This document shows, piece after piece, positions 43,323-51,927 of a stretch of DNA of 64,000 bases. The notes under the pieces are model-generated. The model was not told the DNA's origin and did not search any database. It saw only the letters and a list, made by a program, of their open reading frames with translations. The DNA comes from CAXBMB01 sp052078155. GTDB lineage: Bacteria > Pseudomonadota > Alphaproteobacteria > Kiloniellales > DSM-21159. Location: contig JBQJBP010000001.1 in assembly GCA_052078155.1 (NCBI GenBank), forward strand, positions 1,302,001 to 1,366,000. Reading direction: 5' to 3'. Every line of letters begins with the position of its first letter. Position 1 is the first letter of the stretch. Both the position numbers and the translations under genes were made by a program.

Positions 43323-44345
43323 TTACATTTTGTTGGCAGCCTGAGCGGCGGCGATGGTGTCTGCACCCACGTCACCTTCAAACTGGGCCCAAACAGGCTT
43401 CATGGCTTCAACCCACATGGCGCGCTGTTCAGGGGTCAGCTGACGAACGGTGCCGCCGGCTTTGATGATCAGCTCTTTGTTCTGCTCGTTGATGGCCGTG
43501 GACTCGCTGTTCCGGGTGGCAGTGACTTCTGCCAGGATAGTCTGCAGCTGGTCACGGACATCGCCAGGCAGGCCATCCCACCATTCAGTGGAGGTCACAA
43601 CCAGGTAGTCGATGATGCCGTGGTTGGACTCGGTCACCCCATCCTGCACTTCGAAGAACTTCTTGCCGTAGATGTTAGACCAGGTGTTTTCCTGGCCCTG
43701 AATCACGCCGGTCTGCAAAGCGCCATAGACTTCCTTGAAGGACATCTTCTGCGGGTTGCCGCCAACGGCTTCGAACTGAGCTTTAAGCACGTCAGAAGCC
43801 TGGATGCGGAACTTCAGGCCTTCAGCGTCGGCAGGCACCAGCAGCGGCTTGGTAGCAGACAGCTGCTTCATGCCGTTGTGCCAGAACTCAAGACCCAGCA
43901 GGCCTTTCTTGCGCATGGAGTTTTTCAGAGCCTGACCGCCTTCGGACGCCTGGAAGCGCTCAACAGCTGCAATGTCATTGAACATGAAGGGCAGATCGAA
44001 GATGCGGAATTTCTTGGTGTACTTCTCGAACTTCGACAGAGAAGGCGCAGCCATCTGGACGTCGCCCAGCAGCAGAGCTTCCAGCACCTTGTTGTCATTG
44101 TAGAGCTGAGAGTTCGGATAGACTTCCATGCAAGCCTTGCCGTTCATCTCATCGTTGACGCGCTGCTCCAGCAGGGAAGCGGCGATGCCTTTAGGATGGC
44201 GGTCGGTGTTGGTCACATGGCTGAATTTGATGACGATTTCGCCGGGCTGGCAGGCTTCGGAGGCCTGAGCAACGGAGCTGCTGCCGGTGGTGGTGGCAGC
44301 GAAACCCAGAGCAGCAATGGCTGCCCCGATCAGAAGCTTCTTCAT
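43323..44345 (-). CDS. dctP: TRAP transporter solute-binding protein (DctP)
   Basis: The 340-residue protein has a signal peptide ending AQA and the DctP fold: IVIKFSHVTNTDRHPKG at the start, EVYPNSQLYNDNKVLEALL, the carboxylate-binding Arg region GLKFRIQASDVLK and YGALQTGVIQGQENTWSNI. It captures a C4-dicarboxylate-like substrate in the periplasm. The frame is open to 44408, but ATG 44345 has GGGAGG 6 nt upstream and starts a normal signal peptide. It is preceded by a sigma-54 promoter and co-located with DctB/DctD, so it is dicarboxylate-induced. Confidence 0.95.
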   Translation of the reverse strand: MKKLLIGAAIAALGFAATTTGSSSVAQASEACQPGEIVIKFSHVTNTDRHPKGIAASLLEQRVNDEMNGKACMEVYPNSQLYNDNKVLEALLLGDVQMAAPSLSKFEKYTKKFRIFDLPFMFNDIAAVERFQASEGGQALKNSMRKKGLLGLEFWHNGMKQLSATKPLLVPADAEGLKFRIQASDVLKAQFEAVGGNPQKMSFKEVYGALQTGVIQGQENTWSNIYGKKFFEVQDGVTESNHGIIDYLVVTSTEWWDGLPGDVRDQLQTILAEVTATRNSESTAINEQNKELIIKAGGTVRQLTPEQRAMWVEAMKPVWAQFEGDVGADTIAAAQAANKM

Positions 44346-44402
44346 GATGTTCCTCCCAAAAGGATTGTGGGGTCGCAGTTTTCTGCGTACCTGCCACGAC
44401 TT

Positions 44403-44419
44403 TCGCAAAAGCTATGCCA
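44403..44419 (-). promoter_or_regulatory. Sigma-54 promoter of dctP
   Basis: On the minus strand TGGCATAGCTTTTGCGA has GG and GC spaced by exactly 10 nt and matches the -24/-12 consensus TGGCAC-N5-TTGC at nearly all positions. It lies about 58 bp upstream of the dctP ATG. A sigma-54 activator of the DctD type is encoded 1.2 kb upstream, which makes the site highly credible. Confidence 0.85.
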
Positions 44420-44523
44420 GAAAGGAGAAATCAGAAGTTCTGTAAGACAATCTGCTTTTAAGGTTATGTTTTTCTTAACAAAATATGAACAGGGCACACT
44501 GACTCTCTCACTTGCCTCGCTCT

Positions 44524-45375
44524 TTACCCTCCAGGAAAATGAGCGGACTTCCACAAATCCGGCTCCAAACATGTGCGGAAATCCACACAAACCTGCGTGT
44601 TGGCCAGGCAGTTGCTCTGACAGCCCGGTCGAAAAGACGACTTATCCAACTCGGGCTCAAAGGGAGCGATCAGCCGTTTAAAGGAGCCGTCCGCTTTCAT
44701 CTGCTCAATCGCCAGATTGAATTTGCGTCGAAGCTCGCGCCCCTTTTGAGTGTCGCGGAAAGCAAAGGTAATGCGGTTTCGGGTAATGGGTGCCATAGCG
44801 TCGCGTTGCGGCGCAGTTTCATCGGACCATTTTGTCAGCCGGTAGACAGAATTGGGAAAGGCGATGAAAGCGTCAATGCGATCCCGATTGAGCATCTTGA
44901 TCAGTTGGCTGACGTCAGTGCCATAGACAGGTGCAAAGGTCTCGTTTTTGTCGATCAGCGGTCCATAGCTGTAGCCCCTGACCAGCCCAATGCGCTTGCC
45001 GGACAGTTCAGCCAGAGAGGTGAGGTTTTTCTGCCCGGCCTTTACATAGACAAAGCGTTGAAAATCCAAAACCGGTTCGCTGGAGACAACGGGGTGCTGA
45101 AACATACCACTGGCAATCTGCTCGAGCTGAGCCGGCACAAAGACATCGCCTTGGCCCTGATCGAAAAGGCTAAGGGCCCGTTTGCCAGGAAGAACTTCCA
45201 CCTCCAGCTCAAAATCCGCCCGGAGGGCTATTTCTCTGAGCATGGCCTGAAAGAAACTGTCCGACTGGTCGGTCAGCACCTGGGGAATGATCTTCCCCAT
45301 CACCTTTACACTTTCCTGCGCCAGCGCCTGCCCGCCTGCAAAGACAAGCAAGAACGCCAAGACCAAAAGCTTCAC
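44524..45375 (-). CDS. Family-3 periplasmic solute-binding protein
   Basis: The 283-residue protein has a short signal peptide (MKLLVLAFLLVF to AQA) and the bacterial extracellular solute-binding family 3 fold: FFQAMLREIALRADFELEVE, LTSLAELSGKRIGLVRGYSYG, MLNRDRIDAFIAFPNSVYRL and FKRLIAPF. No ABC permease is nearby. It sits between dctD and dctP on the same strand, 165 bp after dctD, so it may be co-transcribed with dctBD and help in substrate sensing (inference). The C-terminal 35 residues contain four cysteines (CQSNC, VCVDFRTC), unusual for this family and able to form disulfides. Confidence 0.85.
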   Translation of the reverse strand: MKLLVLAFLLVFAGGQALAQESVKVMGKIIPQVLTDQSDSFFQAMLREIALRADFELEVEVLPGKRALSLFDQGQGDVFVPAQLEQIASGMFQHPVVSSEPVLDFQRFVYVKAGQKNLTSLAELSGKRIGLVRGYSYGPLIDKNETFAPVYGTDVSQLIKMLNRDRIDAFIAFPNSVYRLTKWSDETAPQRDAMAPITRNRITFAFRDTQKGRELRRKFNLAIEQMKADGSFKRLIAPFEPELDKSSFRPGCQSNCLANTQVCVDFRTCLEPDLWKSAHFPGG

Positions 45376-45540
45376 ACCTACGTCCTTTAGAAAACTAACT
45401 CGCTGTTCAGTCCCCTTGACCTAGCAAAAGCAGGCTCCCCATGAACAGGCCAGAATTTCAACGTTTTCTCAACTGCGGTGACTCGTCACAACAGGTCCCT
45501 AACGACAACGAGGTCAGCCAGCGCCTGCCTTGTTGGCTGC

Positions 45541-46887
45541 TCACTCCACAAAATCACTGCGAGACAGCCCGTGTTTCTTAAGCTTGTCGTAGAGCGTTTT
45601 TCGGGGCAGGCCCAAAAGATCACAGGCCAGAGTCACCCGGCCCGCTGCTTCCTGCAGAGCTTCGGATATCAGGCGCTTCTCGTAAGCTTCCATGCGCTGC
45701 GGCAAAGGCACCCGCCCTTCTTCAACAGCTTCCAGCAGGGTCTGTCCCCCCAGGGTCAGGCCCAGGCCCAACTGGTAGCGCTCAGCCGTATTGCGCAGTT
45801 CGCGGACATTGCCAGGCCAGTCGTAAGCCGTCAGTTCCGTTGTCAGCTCCGTCGACAAAGCTTTGGCGGGCTTGTTCTGACGCGCAGCGGCCAGCTCCAG
45901 AAAATGCTGAAAGAGCAGGTGGGCGTCTTCCAAGCGGTCGCGCAGAGGCGGTACAGCCAATCGGGCCACATCCAAGCGGTAATAGAGGTCCTGGCGAAAG
46001 CGTCCTTCCTGGGCTGCGGCCAGGAGATCCTCTTTCGTGGCAGCCACCACCCGCAGATTGAGCGCGGTTTTCTTGTTGGAGCCAAGCCGTTCGATTTCCC
46101 TTTCCTGCAGCACCCGCAACAACTTGACCTGCAGGTCCAGCGGCATGGATTCAATTTCATCCAGGAAGATCACGCCGCCATTGGCGTGTTCAAACTTTCC
46201 CTGACGGGCCGATGCGGCCCCTGTAAATGCGCCGCTTTCATGACCGAAAAGTTCCGAGCCGATCAGATCGGCAGGCAAGGCACCGCAATTGATGGCAACA
46301 AAAGGCCCCTCCCGGAAGGCAGAGAGCTTATGCAGGGCGCGCGCGGCCAGTTCTTTGCCGACCCCCGTTTCCCCTTCAATCAGCACATCCACATCGGCCT
46401 GAGCGATGGCCTGCAATCGGCTGCGGTAGAGTTGTGTGGCTGAAGAGTTGCCAAGTATCCCCGTCTCATCCTCATGACTGGCCTGCAGCTGGCGGCGCAA
46501 TAGCCGGTTTTCCATGACCAGCCGGCGGGTTTCGCAGGCCCGCTTCAACACGTCCAGCAAGCGATCCTGCGGGCAGGGTTTTTCAATGAAGTCATAGGCC
46601 CCTTTGGAGATCGCCTGCACGGCCATGGGAATATCCCCGTGGCCGGTCAGCAAGATCACCGGCAGTTCGCTGTCCTTTGACTGCAGCGCTTCCAGCAAAT
46701 CAAAACCGGATTTCCCGGGCATGCGCAAATCACTGAGCACCACACCAGCCCAATGTTCGTCCAGGTGCCCCAGCGCTTCATCGACAGACGCAGCCACCAC
46801 CGGCTCAAAGTCGGCCAACTCGAGGCTTTGACGAAGGGAGTCACGCAGGCTCTCTTCATCATCGACCAGCAGAACTTTTGTGATCAC
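45541..46887 (-). CDS. dctD: Sigma-54 response regulator DctD
   Basis: The 448-residue protein has a receiver domain with phosphoacceptor D53 (LSDLRMPG) and K103, an AAA+ sigma-54 activation domain with Walker A EGETGVGKE (171-179), the sigma-54-contacting GAFTGA loop (219-224) and GGVIFLDEIESMP, and a Fis-type helix-turn-helix at the C-terminus (GRVTLACDLLGLPRKTLYDKL). Phosphorylated by DctB it should activate the sigma-54 promoter of dctP. Its start overlaps the dctB stop by 4 bp (ATGA). Confidence 0.95.
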   Translation of the reverse strand: MITKVLLVDDEESLRDSLRQSLELADFEPVVAASVDEALGHLDEHWAGVVLSDLRMPGKSGFDLLEALQSKDSELPVILLTGHGDIPMAVQAISKGAYDFIEKPCPQDRLLDVLKRACETRRLVMENRLLRRQLQASHEDETGILGNSSATQLYRSRLQAIAQADVDVLIEGETGVGKELAARALHKLSAFREGPFVAINCGALPADLIGSELFGHESGAFTGAASARQGKFEHANGGVIFLDEIESMPLDLQVKLLRVLQEREIERLGSNKKTALNLRVVAATKEDLLAAAQEGRFRQDLYYRLDVARLAVPPLRDRLEDAHLLFQHFLELAAARQNKPAKALSTELTTELTAYDWPGNVRELRNTAERYQLGLGLTLGGQTLLEAVEEGRVPLPQRMEAYEKRLISEALQEAAGRVTLACDLLGLPRKTLYDKLKKHGLSRSDFVE

Positions 46888-48716
46888 GCAGCCCTCCGGG
46901 CTTTCTGGGGAATGGAGATGCGGAAAACGGTGCCGCCGTCTGGGTGGTTAAACCCACGGATGGTGCCGTTGAACGACTGAACAATGCCATAGGAGATGGA
47001 CAGGCCCAAGCCCAGACCCGGCCCCTTGTCCATGGCCTTGGTCGAATAGAAGGGATCAAAGAGCTTTTCTTCCGTTTCCCGGGTCAGACCAGGGCCGTTG
47101 TCCCGGATTTCCACCACTCCCTGATCAGGTTCTGCACCGAGTGAGATTTCGATCTTCTTGTGATCCTGCCCTTCCATGGCATCAAGGGCATTGGTCAGAA
47201 TGTTGACCAGCACCTGTTGCAGCCTGACTTCCCCGCCAAAAACAAACACCGGCTGGAGTGGGCGCTGCCAGATCACTTCAACCGCCCCTTCCTCCAGCGG
47301 TTTTTCCAGCAGCTGCAATGCTTGCTCGACAATGGCATCGAATGCCACCTCAACCGCAGGCTCGCCTTCTTTTCTGGCAAAGGACCGCAGGTTCTTGATG
47401 ATGCGGGCCATGCGTTGGGTCAGGTCGGCAATCTTACCCAGGTTGTCCTGGGCTTCTGACGGGCGGTCCCGATCCAGAAAAATCCGAGCGTTTTCGGCAT
47501 AGGAGCCGATGGCCGACAAGGGCTGGTTGAGTTCATGACTGATGCCCGCGGACAGCTGCCCCAGAGCCTTGAGTTTGTTGGCCTGAACCAATTCATCCTG
47601 GGCCTGTCGCAAGGCCGCTTCCGCAGCTTTGCGCTCCGCCACCTCACCAACCAGCTGGCTGTTCGCCTGGGTCAGGGCCTGGGTGCGCTCCACCACCCGC
47701 TGTTCCAGTTCCGCCAGGGCACGGGCTTCGTAAGCTCTGCGGTCCAGAAGTGACTTGCGCCGCACATATACAATGGCCAGCAAAAGCGTTGCGACCAAAG
47801 CAATCAGACCGGCGACACCCGCCGCCAGACGGGCGCTTTCGCGGGCCTCTGTGGTATCCACCAGAATGTTGGCCTGCAGTTCCAGGCTGGGCAGATCCCG
47901 GCTGATCTTCAGGAACTCCTGAGCCCGGAAACCGAAATAGAGCCAGGCATCATCCTTGGGACGCAGCAGCGTCCAGTTGCCAAAGGACTGCTCCTCCAAC
48001 AGCGGCAGCTCTTCCACCTTCTGGTCTGAGAACTGCCGGGTCTTTGCAATGCGCTCGCGCGCTTCCGGAGACAGAGGGCCGAGCGACCGCAGGCGAAGCC
48101 CGGGTTTGTTGGCCATGAAGATGACGCCATTGGCATCGGCCAGATAGTTCACATTCGGGCTGTCTTCCCAGGTCCGTTCAATGGCTTCCACATCCACCTT
48201 GACCACGACGACACCGATGGGCACGCGTCCCGCCCGGATGGCTGAGCCAAAGTAAATCCCCCGCTTGTTGGAGGCGATGCCCAGCGCAAAGAAGACCCCC
48301 AGACGCCCTTCCATGGCCTCATAGAAATAGGGGCGATAGGCATAGTTTTTGCCGACAAAACTGTAAGATTCCGACCAGTTCGACGCCGCCAGTGTCAGGC
48401 CTTCGCTGTCCAGCACATAGGTGTCCAAAGCCCCGCTGACCGCATTGACCCGCTCCAACAACTCGTTGGCGGCGGCCACTCTTTCCGGGTTTGGCGTCAG
48501 GGTTAACGCCTGAAAGATACCGGTGTCAGACAGCAGACGAGGCATCACCCGAAAGCGCTGAAGTTCACTGTCCAGGGCTGTGACCGTCAGATCCTGGGTC
48601 CTCTGCCCGCGCTCGTGCAGATCACTCAGGTAACTGTCCAAGGCCACCACCCAGGTCCCGCCCGTGACCGCCGCAACAAAAAGTGCCGCGCCTATGCCCG
48701 CCCAGAGTTTTTTCAT
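46884..48716 (-). CDS. dctB: C4-dicarboxylate sensor histidine kinase DctB
   Basis: The 610-residue protein has a first membrane helix (residues 5-27), a periplasmic double-Cache sensor of about 270 residues with the ligand-site motif NYAYRPYFYEAMEG, a second helix (about 298-318), a coiled-coil linker, the phosphorylation site GISHELNQPLSA (H394) and an HATPase domain with IVDN-like EIRDNGPGLTRE and GLGLGLSIS. It phosphorylates DctD in response to dicarboxylates. A sigma-70-like promoter is seen just upstream. Confidence 0.95.
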   Translation of the reverse strand: MKKLWAGIGAALFVAAVTGGTWVVALDSYLSDLHERGQRTQDLTVTALDSELQRFRVMPRLLSDTGIFQALTLTPNPERVAAANELLERVNAVSGALDTYVLDSEGLTLAASNWSESYSFVGKNYAYRPYFYEAMEGRLGVFFALGIASNKRGIYFGSAIRAGRVPIGVVVVKVDVEAIERTWEDSPNVNYLADANGVIFMANKPGLRLRSLGPLSPEARERIAKTRQFSDQKVEELPLLEEQSFGNWTLLRPKDDAWLYFGFRAQEFLKISRDLPSLELQANILVDTTEARESARLAAGVAGLIALVATLLLAIVYVRRKSLLDRRAYEARALAELEQRVVERTQALTQANSQLVGEVAERKAAEAALRQAQDELVQANKLKALGQLSAGISHELNQPLSAIGSYAENARIFLDRDRPSEAQDNLGKIADLTQRMARIIKNLRSFARKEGEPAVEVAFDAIVEQALQLLEKPLEEGAVEVIWQRPLQPVFVFGGEVRLQQVLVNILTNALDAMEGQDHKKIEISLGAEPDQGVVEIRDNGPGLTRETEEKLFDPFYSTKAMDKGPGLGLGLSISYGIVQSFNGTIRGFNHPDGGTVFRISIPQKARRAA

Positions 48717-48741
48717 CGGTCCAGTTTATCAGTGAAAGCTC

Positions 48742-48771
48742 ATTATCAGAGCAGCAGGCAGATCTTGGCAA
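48742..48771 (-). promoter_or_regulatory. Candidate sigma-70 promoter of dctBD
   Basis: On the minus strand TTGCCA (48771-48766) and GATAAT (48747-48742) are 18 bp apart, with the -10 box 25 bp before the dctB ATG. The short leader leaves little room for a strong ribosome binding site. Confidence 0.45.
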
Positions 48772-48998
48772 GCAGGACGGCTGCAACCTCCTTGACTCAC
48801 CATAATCCGATAGCAACTATAACGGACAGAATACAGCCCAAGACAACTCCGTCGAGTTTTTCTGAAACAGGACCCGACGGCCGGTAACAGGCGCAGCAAA
48901 ACCACACCCTATGTGACCCAGGTTCATGAGTTTTGCTGCATTGGTTTTCATCAAAAAACACCGCTACGACAACCGCTCATCAAACCAGGACCAAATCC

Positions 48999-50042
48999 AT
49001 GTCGGAAAAACCCACCTTGGAAGCTTTGAGCCTGAATCAGGAACAAGAAGACCTGCCGGTAATGCTGAACCATGTCCGCCAGAAAGGACTCTCCCTGTCG
49101 GATCATGGAAAGGAAATCCTGCTGAGGCTGATAAGAAGGCAAAACCAAACAGCCCCAACGCAGGTTTCAGGTGAGACCGAGGACAAATCTAAAGAAGACG
49201 ATTTGGAACTGGTTCAGAATCTTCATCAGGAACTGACAGAACTTCTTCATCCTGTGACAGCAGCCTCGCTGAGGGCCAGTGAACTCAAGGGAAACCTCAC
49301 GCTGCTTTCCATCATCTTTGCTGGCGTCCTCGGCGGCATCCTCTGCTTGTATGGCCTGTGGCAAAGCGCGGATCCCACCAAGACCAAGGAACAACTTACC
49401 GCCCCTCAACTCACCATCTCAGAGACACAAGCACCTGCCCCCGCCCCTGAGGCACCCAATGCAACAGCTTCTGGTGGCCAAAAGAAATCAGCGGTCAAAG
49501 CCGATAAATCATCCCCAAAAGAGGGCCAAGACAACAGCGACACAAACCGCACACCCGTAACGACCAGCGACCTTCTCAACATTATTGGCGGCGCCCTGAT
49601 TGGTTCAGCTCTCTACACACTCGTGAAAGCCCGGCCTTACCTGAGGAACCATACATTTGATCTCTCTTACCAGCAGGATTACTGGTTGCGGTTCATCATC
49701 GGCACCTTGTCAGGGACTGTTCTGGCCTTGATCGCCAAGGACCTTCCCTTTCTTCAGAAATCTGATCCACCGAACACGGAGATCGGGCAGGTTGGTCTGG
49801 TTGTTTTTGCCATTGTCGGCAGTTTTTCTGCTGAATCTGTGGTCGCCATTCTCAATCGCATCGCTGATACCCTGGTGACGATGATTCGGGGCTCAGAAAA
49901 ACAGAAGTACGAAAACAGATCTCAAACAGCCGAAACCAAGGCCAAAAACGATACGGCGAAAAAACTCCAGGAACTGCAGGGCAAAGACCCCAAAGAGATA
50001 CAGAAGGAAGTGGACAAGCTGATTTCCGGTCTTTTGAAATGA
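48999..50042 (+). CDS. Membrane protein of unknown function with coiled-coil ends
   Basis: The family is not recognised. The 347-residue protein has a charged helical N-terminus (EDLPVMLNHVRQKGLSLSD), a first membrane helix (LLSIIFAGVLGGILCLYGLW), a 60-residue Pro/Ala/Lys linker, then three more hydrophobic segments (LLNIIGGALIGSALYTLV, WLRFIIGTLSGTVLALIA, VGLVVFAIVGSFSAESVVAI) and a Lys/Glu coiled coil at the C-terminus. This layout suggests a small channel or scaffold. ATG 48999 follows AGGA at a proper distance; an upstream start at 48933 is less likely. It is divergent from dctB and 100 bp before the P5C-reductase-like gene. Confidence 0.65.
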   Translation: MSEKPTLEALSLNQEQEDLPVMLNHVRQKGLSLSDHGKEILLRLIRRQNQTAPTQVSGETEDKSKEDDLELVQNLHQELTELLHPVTAASLRASELKGNLTLLSIIFAGVLGGILCLYGLWQSADPTKTKEQLTAPQLTISETQAPAPAPEAPNATASGGQKKSAVKADKSSPKEGQDNSDTNRTPVTTSDLLNIIGGALIGSALYTLVKARPYLRNHTFDLSYQQDYWLRFIIGTLSGTVLALIAKDLPFLQKSDPPNTEIGQVGLVVFAIVGSFSAESVVAILNRIADTLVTMIRGSEKQKYENRSQTAETKAKNDTAKKLQELQGKDPKEIQKEVDKLISGLLK

Positions 50043-50142
50043 CTGTCTTTCCTCCTTCCCCCCTTGCCTGAAGAAGCTGTTGTCGCCACCTTGTGCGCGG
50101 CCCTGATTCAGAGACCGCAACACGGCAAGAGGACAGCACAAC

Positions 50143-50910
50143 ATGACAACGCTCGGGTTTATCGGAGCCGGCCATCTGGCCGACTACTGTGTAAGAGGTC
50201 TGCGCCGGGGCGGCTGGCAGGGCGACATTCTGCTGACCAGGCGCAACGCCGAGGTGTCGGCCAAACTTGCCAGTGAGTGCGGCTGCGAGATTGTTGACGA
50301 CAACCAAAGCCTGGCTGACCGCAGCGATATTCTGACCCTGGCGACCCGTCCCCCTCAGGCCCTGGCGGCGCTGGCCGACCTGAGCCTGCGGCCAGACCAG
50401 ACCTTGCTCAGCGTGGTGGCTGGATTGCCCATGGCGGACTTAATGGCCAAAGCAGGGCCGGTTGGCGCCATTGTTCGCGCCCTGCCGGTGACCTCGGCTG
50501 AGTTTTCCGCTTCCGCCACCCTGATGTACCCGCCCAACCCCGCGGTTGAAGCGCTGTTCAATCACTGCGGCCAGGCCATTGCAGTGAACACGGAAGAAGA
50601 ATTTGATGCCGGGGGCGTGCTCTCCTGCATTTACGCTGGGTTCTTTGCACTGCAGGACCAACTGGCGGCAAAAACCACCGCCGCTGGCCTGCCCGCGGAA
50701 ACAGCCCGAGCCCTGGTCACAGCCATGGCCAAAGGGGCCACGGTGGTGGCAAACGAAGACCAGTCCAAAAGCCTGGGCCGGATTACCTCTCAGATCGCCA
50801 CTGATGGCACTTTCAGTAAAAAGGTGGTGGATCACCTGCACAGCCAGAGCGCCTTTGGCCCCTGGGAAGAAGCTTTTGACTTCACGTTGAAGGCCTTTCA
50901 GGGAAAGTAA
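50143..50910 (+). CDS. Pyrroline-5-carboxylate reductase-like dehydrogenase
   Basis: The 255-residue protein has an N-terminal NAD(P) Rossmann fold (TTLGFIGAGHLADYCVRG) with TRRNAE at the end of strand two, which favours NADPH, then LATRPPQALAAL and VGAIVRALPVTSAEF as in ProC. The C-terminal helical dimerisation domain (AGFFALQDQLAAKTTAAGLP, LVTAMAKGATVVA) fits the family. It could make proline from P5C or act on a related imino acid. Because hydroxyproline catabolism genes are also in the window, an imino-acid role is plausible, but the genes are 38 kb apart. Confidence 0.78.
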   Translation: MTTLGFIGAGHLADYCVRGLRRGGWQGDILLTRRNAEVSAKLASECGCEIVDDNQSLADRSDILTLATRPPQALAALADLSLRPDQTLLSVVAGLPMADLMAKAGPVGAIVRALPVTSAEFSASATLMYPPNPAVEALFNHCGQAIAVNTEEEFDAGGVLSCIYAGFFALQDQLAAKTTAAGLPAETARALVTAMAKGATVVANEDQSKSLGRITSQIATDGTFSKKVVDHLHSQSAFGPWEEAFDFTLKAFQGK

Positions 50911-51397
50911 CCATCGGGCCGAGTTCCGGTGAAGGCAGGCTCTGATCTCTGTTGAGGCACCTTCCTTTTTGGATTTTCATCACCGGACCCAGGCCGCGCT
51001 TGGCTGCCTCCGCCTTGTCAGCAAAGCCCACAGCTGAAAGGCGGAGAGCGGTCACGACTGACACTGTTGCTCCAGGAAACAGTGCCGAATTGGCGCTGAA
51101 CCGGCGACGTCGATCCGGCGGCGTCAAATCCGTGGTGTCGAACCCGTAGCGTCAAACCCGTGGAGTCGAACCCGCGGAGTCGAACCCGCGGAGTCGAACC
51201 CGCAGCATCAAACCGGTGGCAACGAACCGGCGCTGGAGCGGTGTTACGGAAAAGAGGTAACAACAGGTACTCTTTCCTCTTTCAAGCGCAGCAAATGGAA
51301 AAATCTGCTTTCCTTTGCGCAACATTTAATGTGATCATTGCCACTGAAACGATTTTTCCTTCCTTCTGCCCCTTCAGATGAGGCTGCCAAATCCCCC
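50911..51397. other. Non-coding interval with minisatellite upstream of the MarR gene
   Basis: The 487 bp contain the 14-bp x 10 repeat array (51093-51232). After it an AT-rich stretch (about 51255-51340) probably holds the marR promoter, with an AATGTGATCATT imperfect palindrome at 51328-51339 that could be an autoregulatory site. No gene is supported. Confidence 0.55.
51093..51232. repeat. 14-bp minisatellite, ten tandem units
   Basis: Ten gap-free 14-bp units run from GCGCTGAACCGGCG to GCAACGAACCGGCG. The central ones (51163-51204) are nearly identical, GAGTCGAACCCGCG. Outer units diverge, as in arrays that expand from the middle. The reverse complement of the core, GGGTTCGACTCC, resembles the T-arm of a tRNA, but no tRNA gene is present. 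Three units contain GAGTC, a GANTC methylation site. Confidence 0.85.
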
Positions 51398-51868
51398 ATG
51401 GCCGCAGATCAGTCAAAAGCGTTCCAGCTTTCCAGTTTCATCCCTTACCGCGCCAACCTGCTGGCAGCCCGCTTAAGCCGGGTCTTTGCGGAGCGTTATC
51501 GCTCCCAGTTCGATCTCTCCATGCCGGAATGGCGAGTCATTGCCCACCTCTCAGCAGAAGAACAGATCTCGGTTCGCGACATTGGCCAGAAGGTGGAACT
51601 GGATCGCTCCACTGTCACGCGAGCGGTGCAGCGACTGGAACTGAAGGGCCTGATCGAAAAAACCGTGGACGCCCGGGACCGGCGATTGATGTCCATATCG
51701 CTGACTCCTGCCGGCTGGACACTCTTCGAACAGATGACTCCTTTGGCCACTGGCCTGCAGGACAGTCTCCTGAGTGAATTGGGGCCGGAAGACAGCAAGG
51801 CCCTGGACCGCATCTTTGCCAAGTTACATGCCAGCCTGGACCAACTGGACCAGGACACATCGACCTAA
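51398..51868 (+). CDS. MarR family transcriptional regulator
   Basis: The 156-residue protein has the MarR winged-helix fold: LSMPEWRVIAHLSAEEQISV, the recognition helix DIGQKVELDRSTVTRAVQRLE and the wing KTVDARDRRLMSISLTPAG with the conserved D-x-R-D-R-R motif. It is a dimeric repressor or activator responding to small, often aromatic, ligands. It lies 59 bp upstream of the second TRAP operon on the same strand and is its probable regulator. ATG 51398 is chosen over TTG 51338 because it gives the family-typical length; neither start has a clear ribosome binding site. Confidence 0.85.
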   Translation: MAADQSKAFQLSSFIPYRANLLAARLSRVFAERYRSQFDLSMPEWRVIAHLSAEEQISVRDIGQKVELDRSTVTRAVQRLELKGLIEKTVDARDRRLMSISLTPAGWTLFEQMTPLATGLQDSLLSELGPEDSKALDRIFAKLHASLDQLDQDTST

Positions 51869-51927
51869 TCAGAATTGAAACTGAACGCCCCAATCAAGAG
51901 GGCACAACCACGCAAGGGAGCAAAACC

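Noticed and set aside
44512..45390. Long plus-strand open frame (292 codons) opposite the family-3 binding protein gene
   Set aside because: It mirrors a well-supported minus-strand gene with a signal peptide and family motifs; its own translation has no domain and reads like antisense of a GC-rich gene.
51093..51232. Could the 14-bp array be a CRISPR
   Set aside because: Units are contiguous with no spacers and too short; no cas gene is present.
51093..51232. Could the GGGTTCGACTCC-like core mark a tRNA gene
   Set aside because: No acceptor, D-arm or anticodon arm can be built around it on either strand; only the T-arm-like motif repeats.
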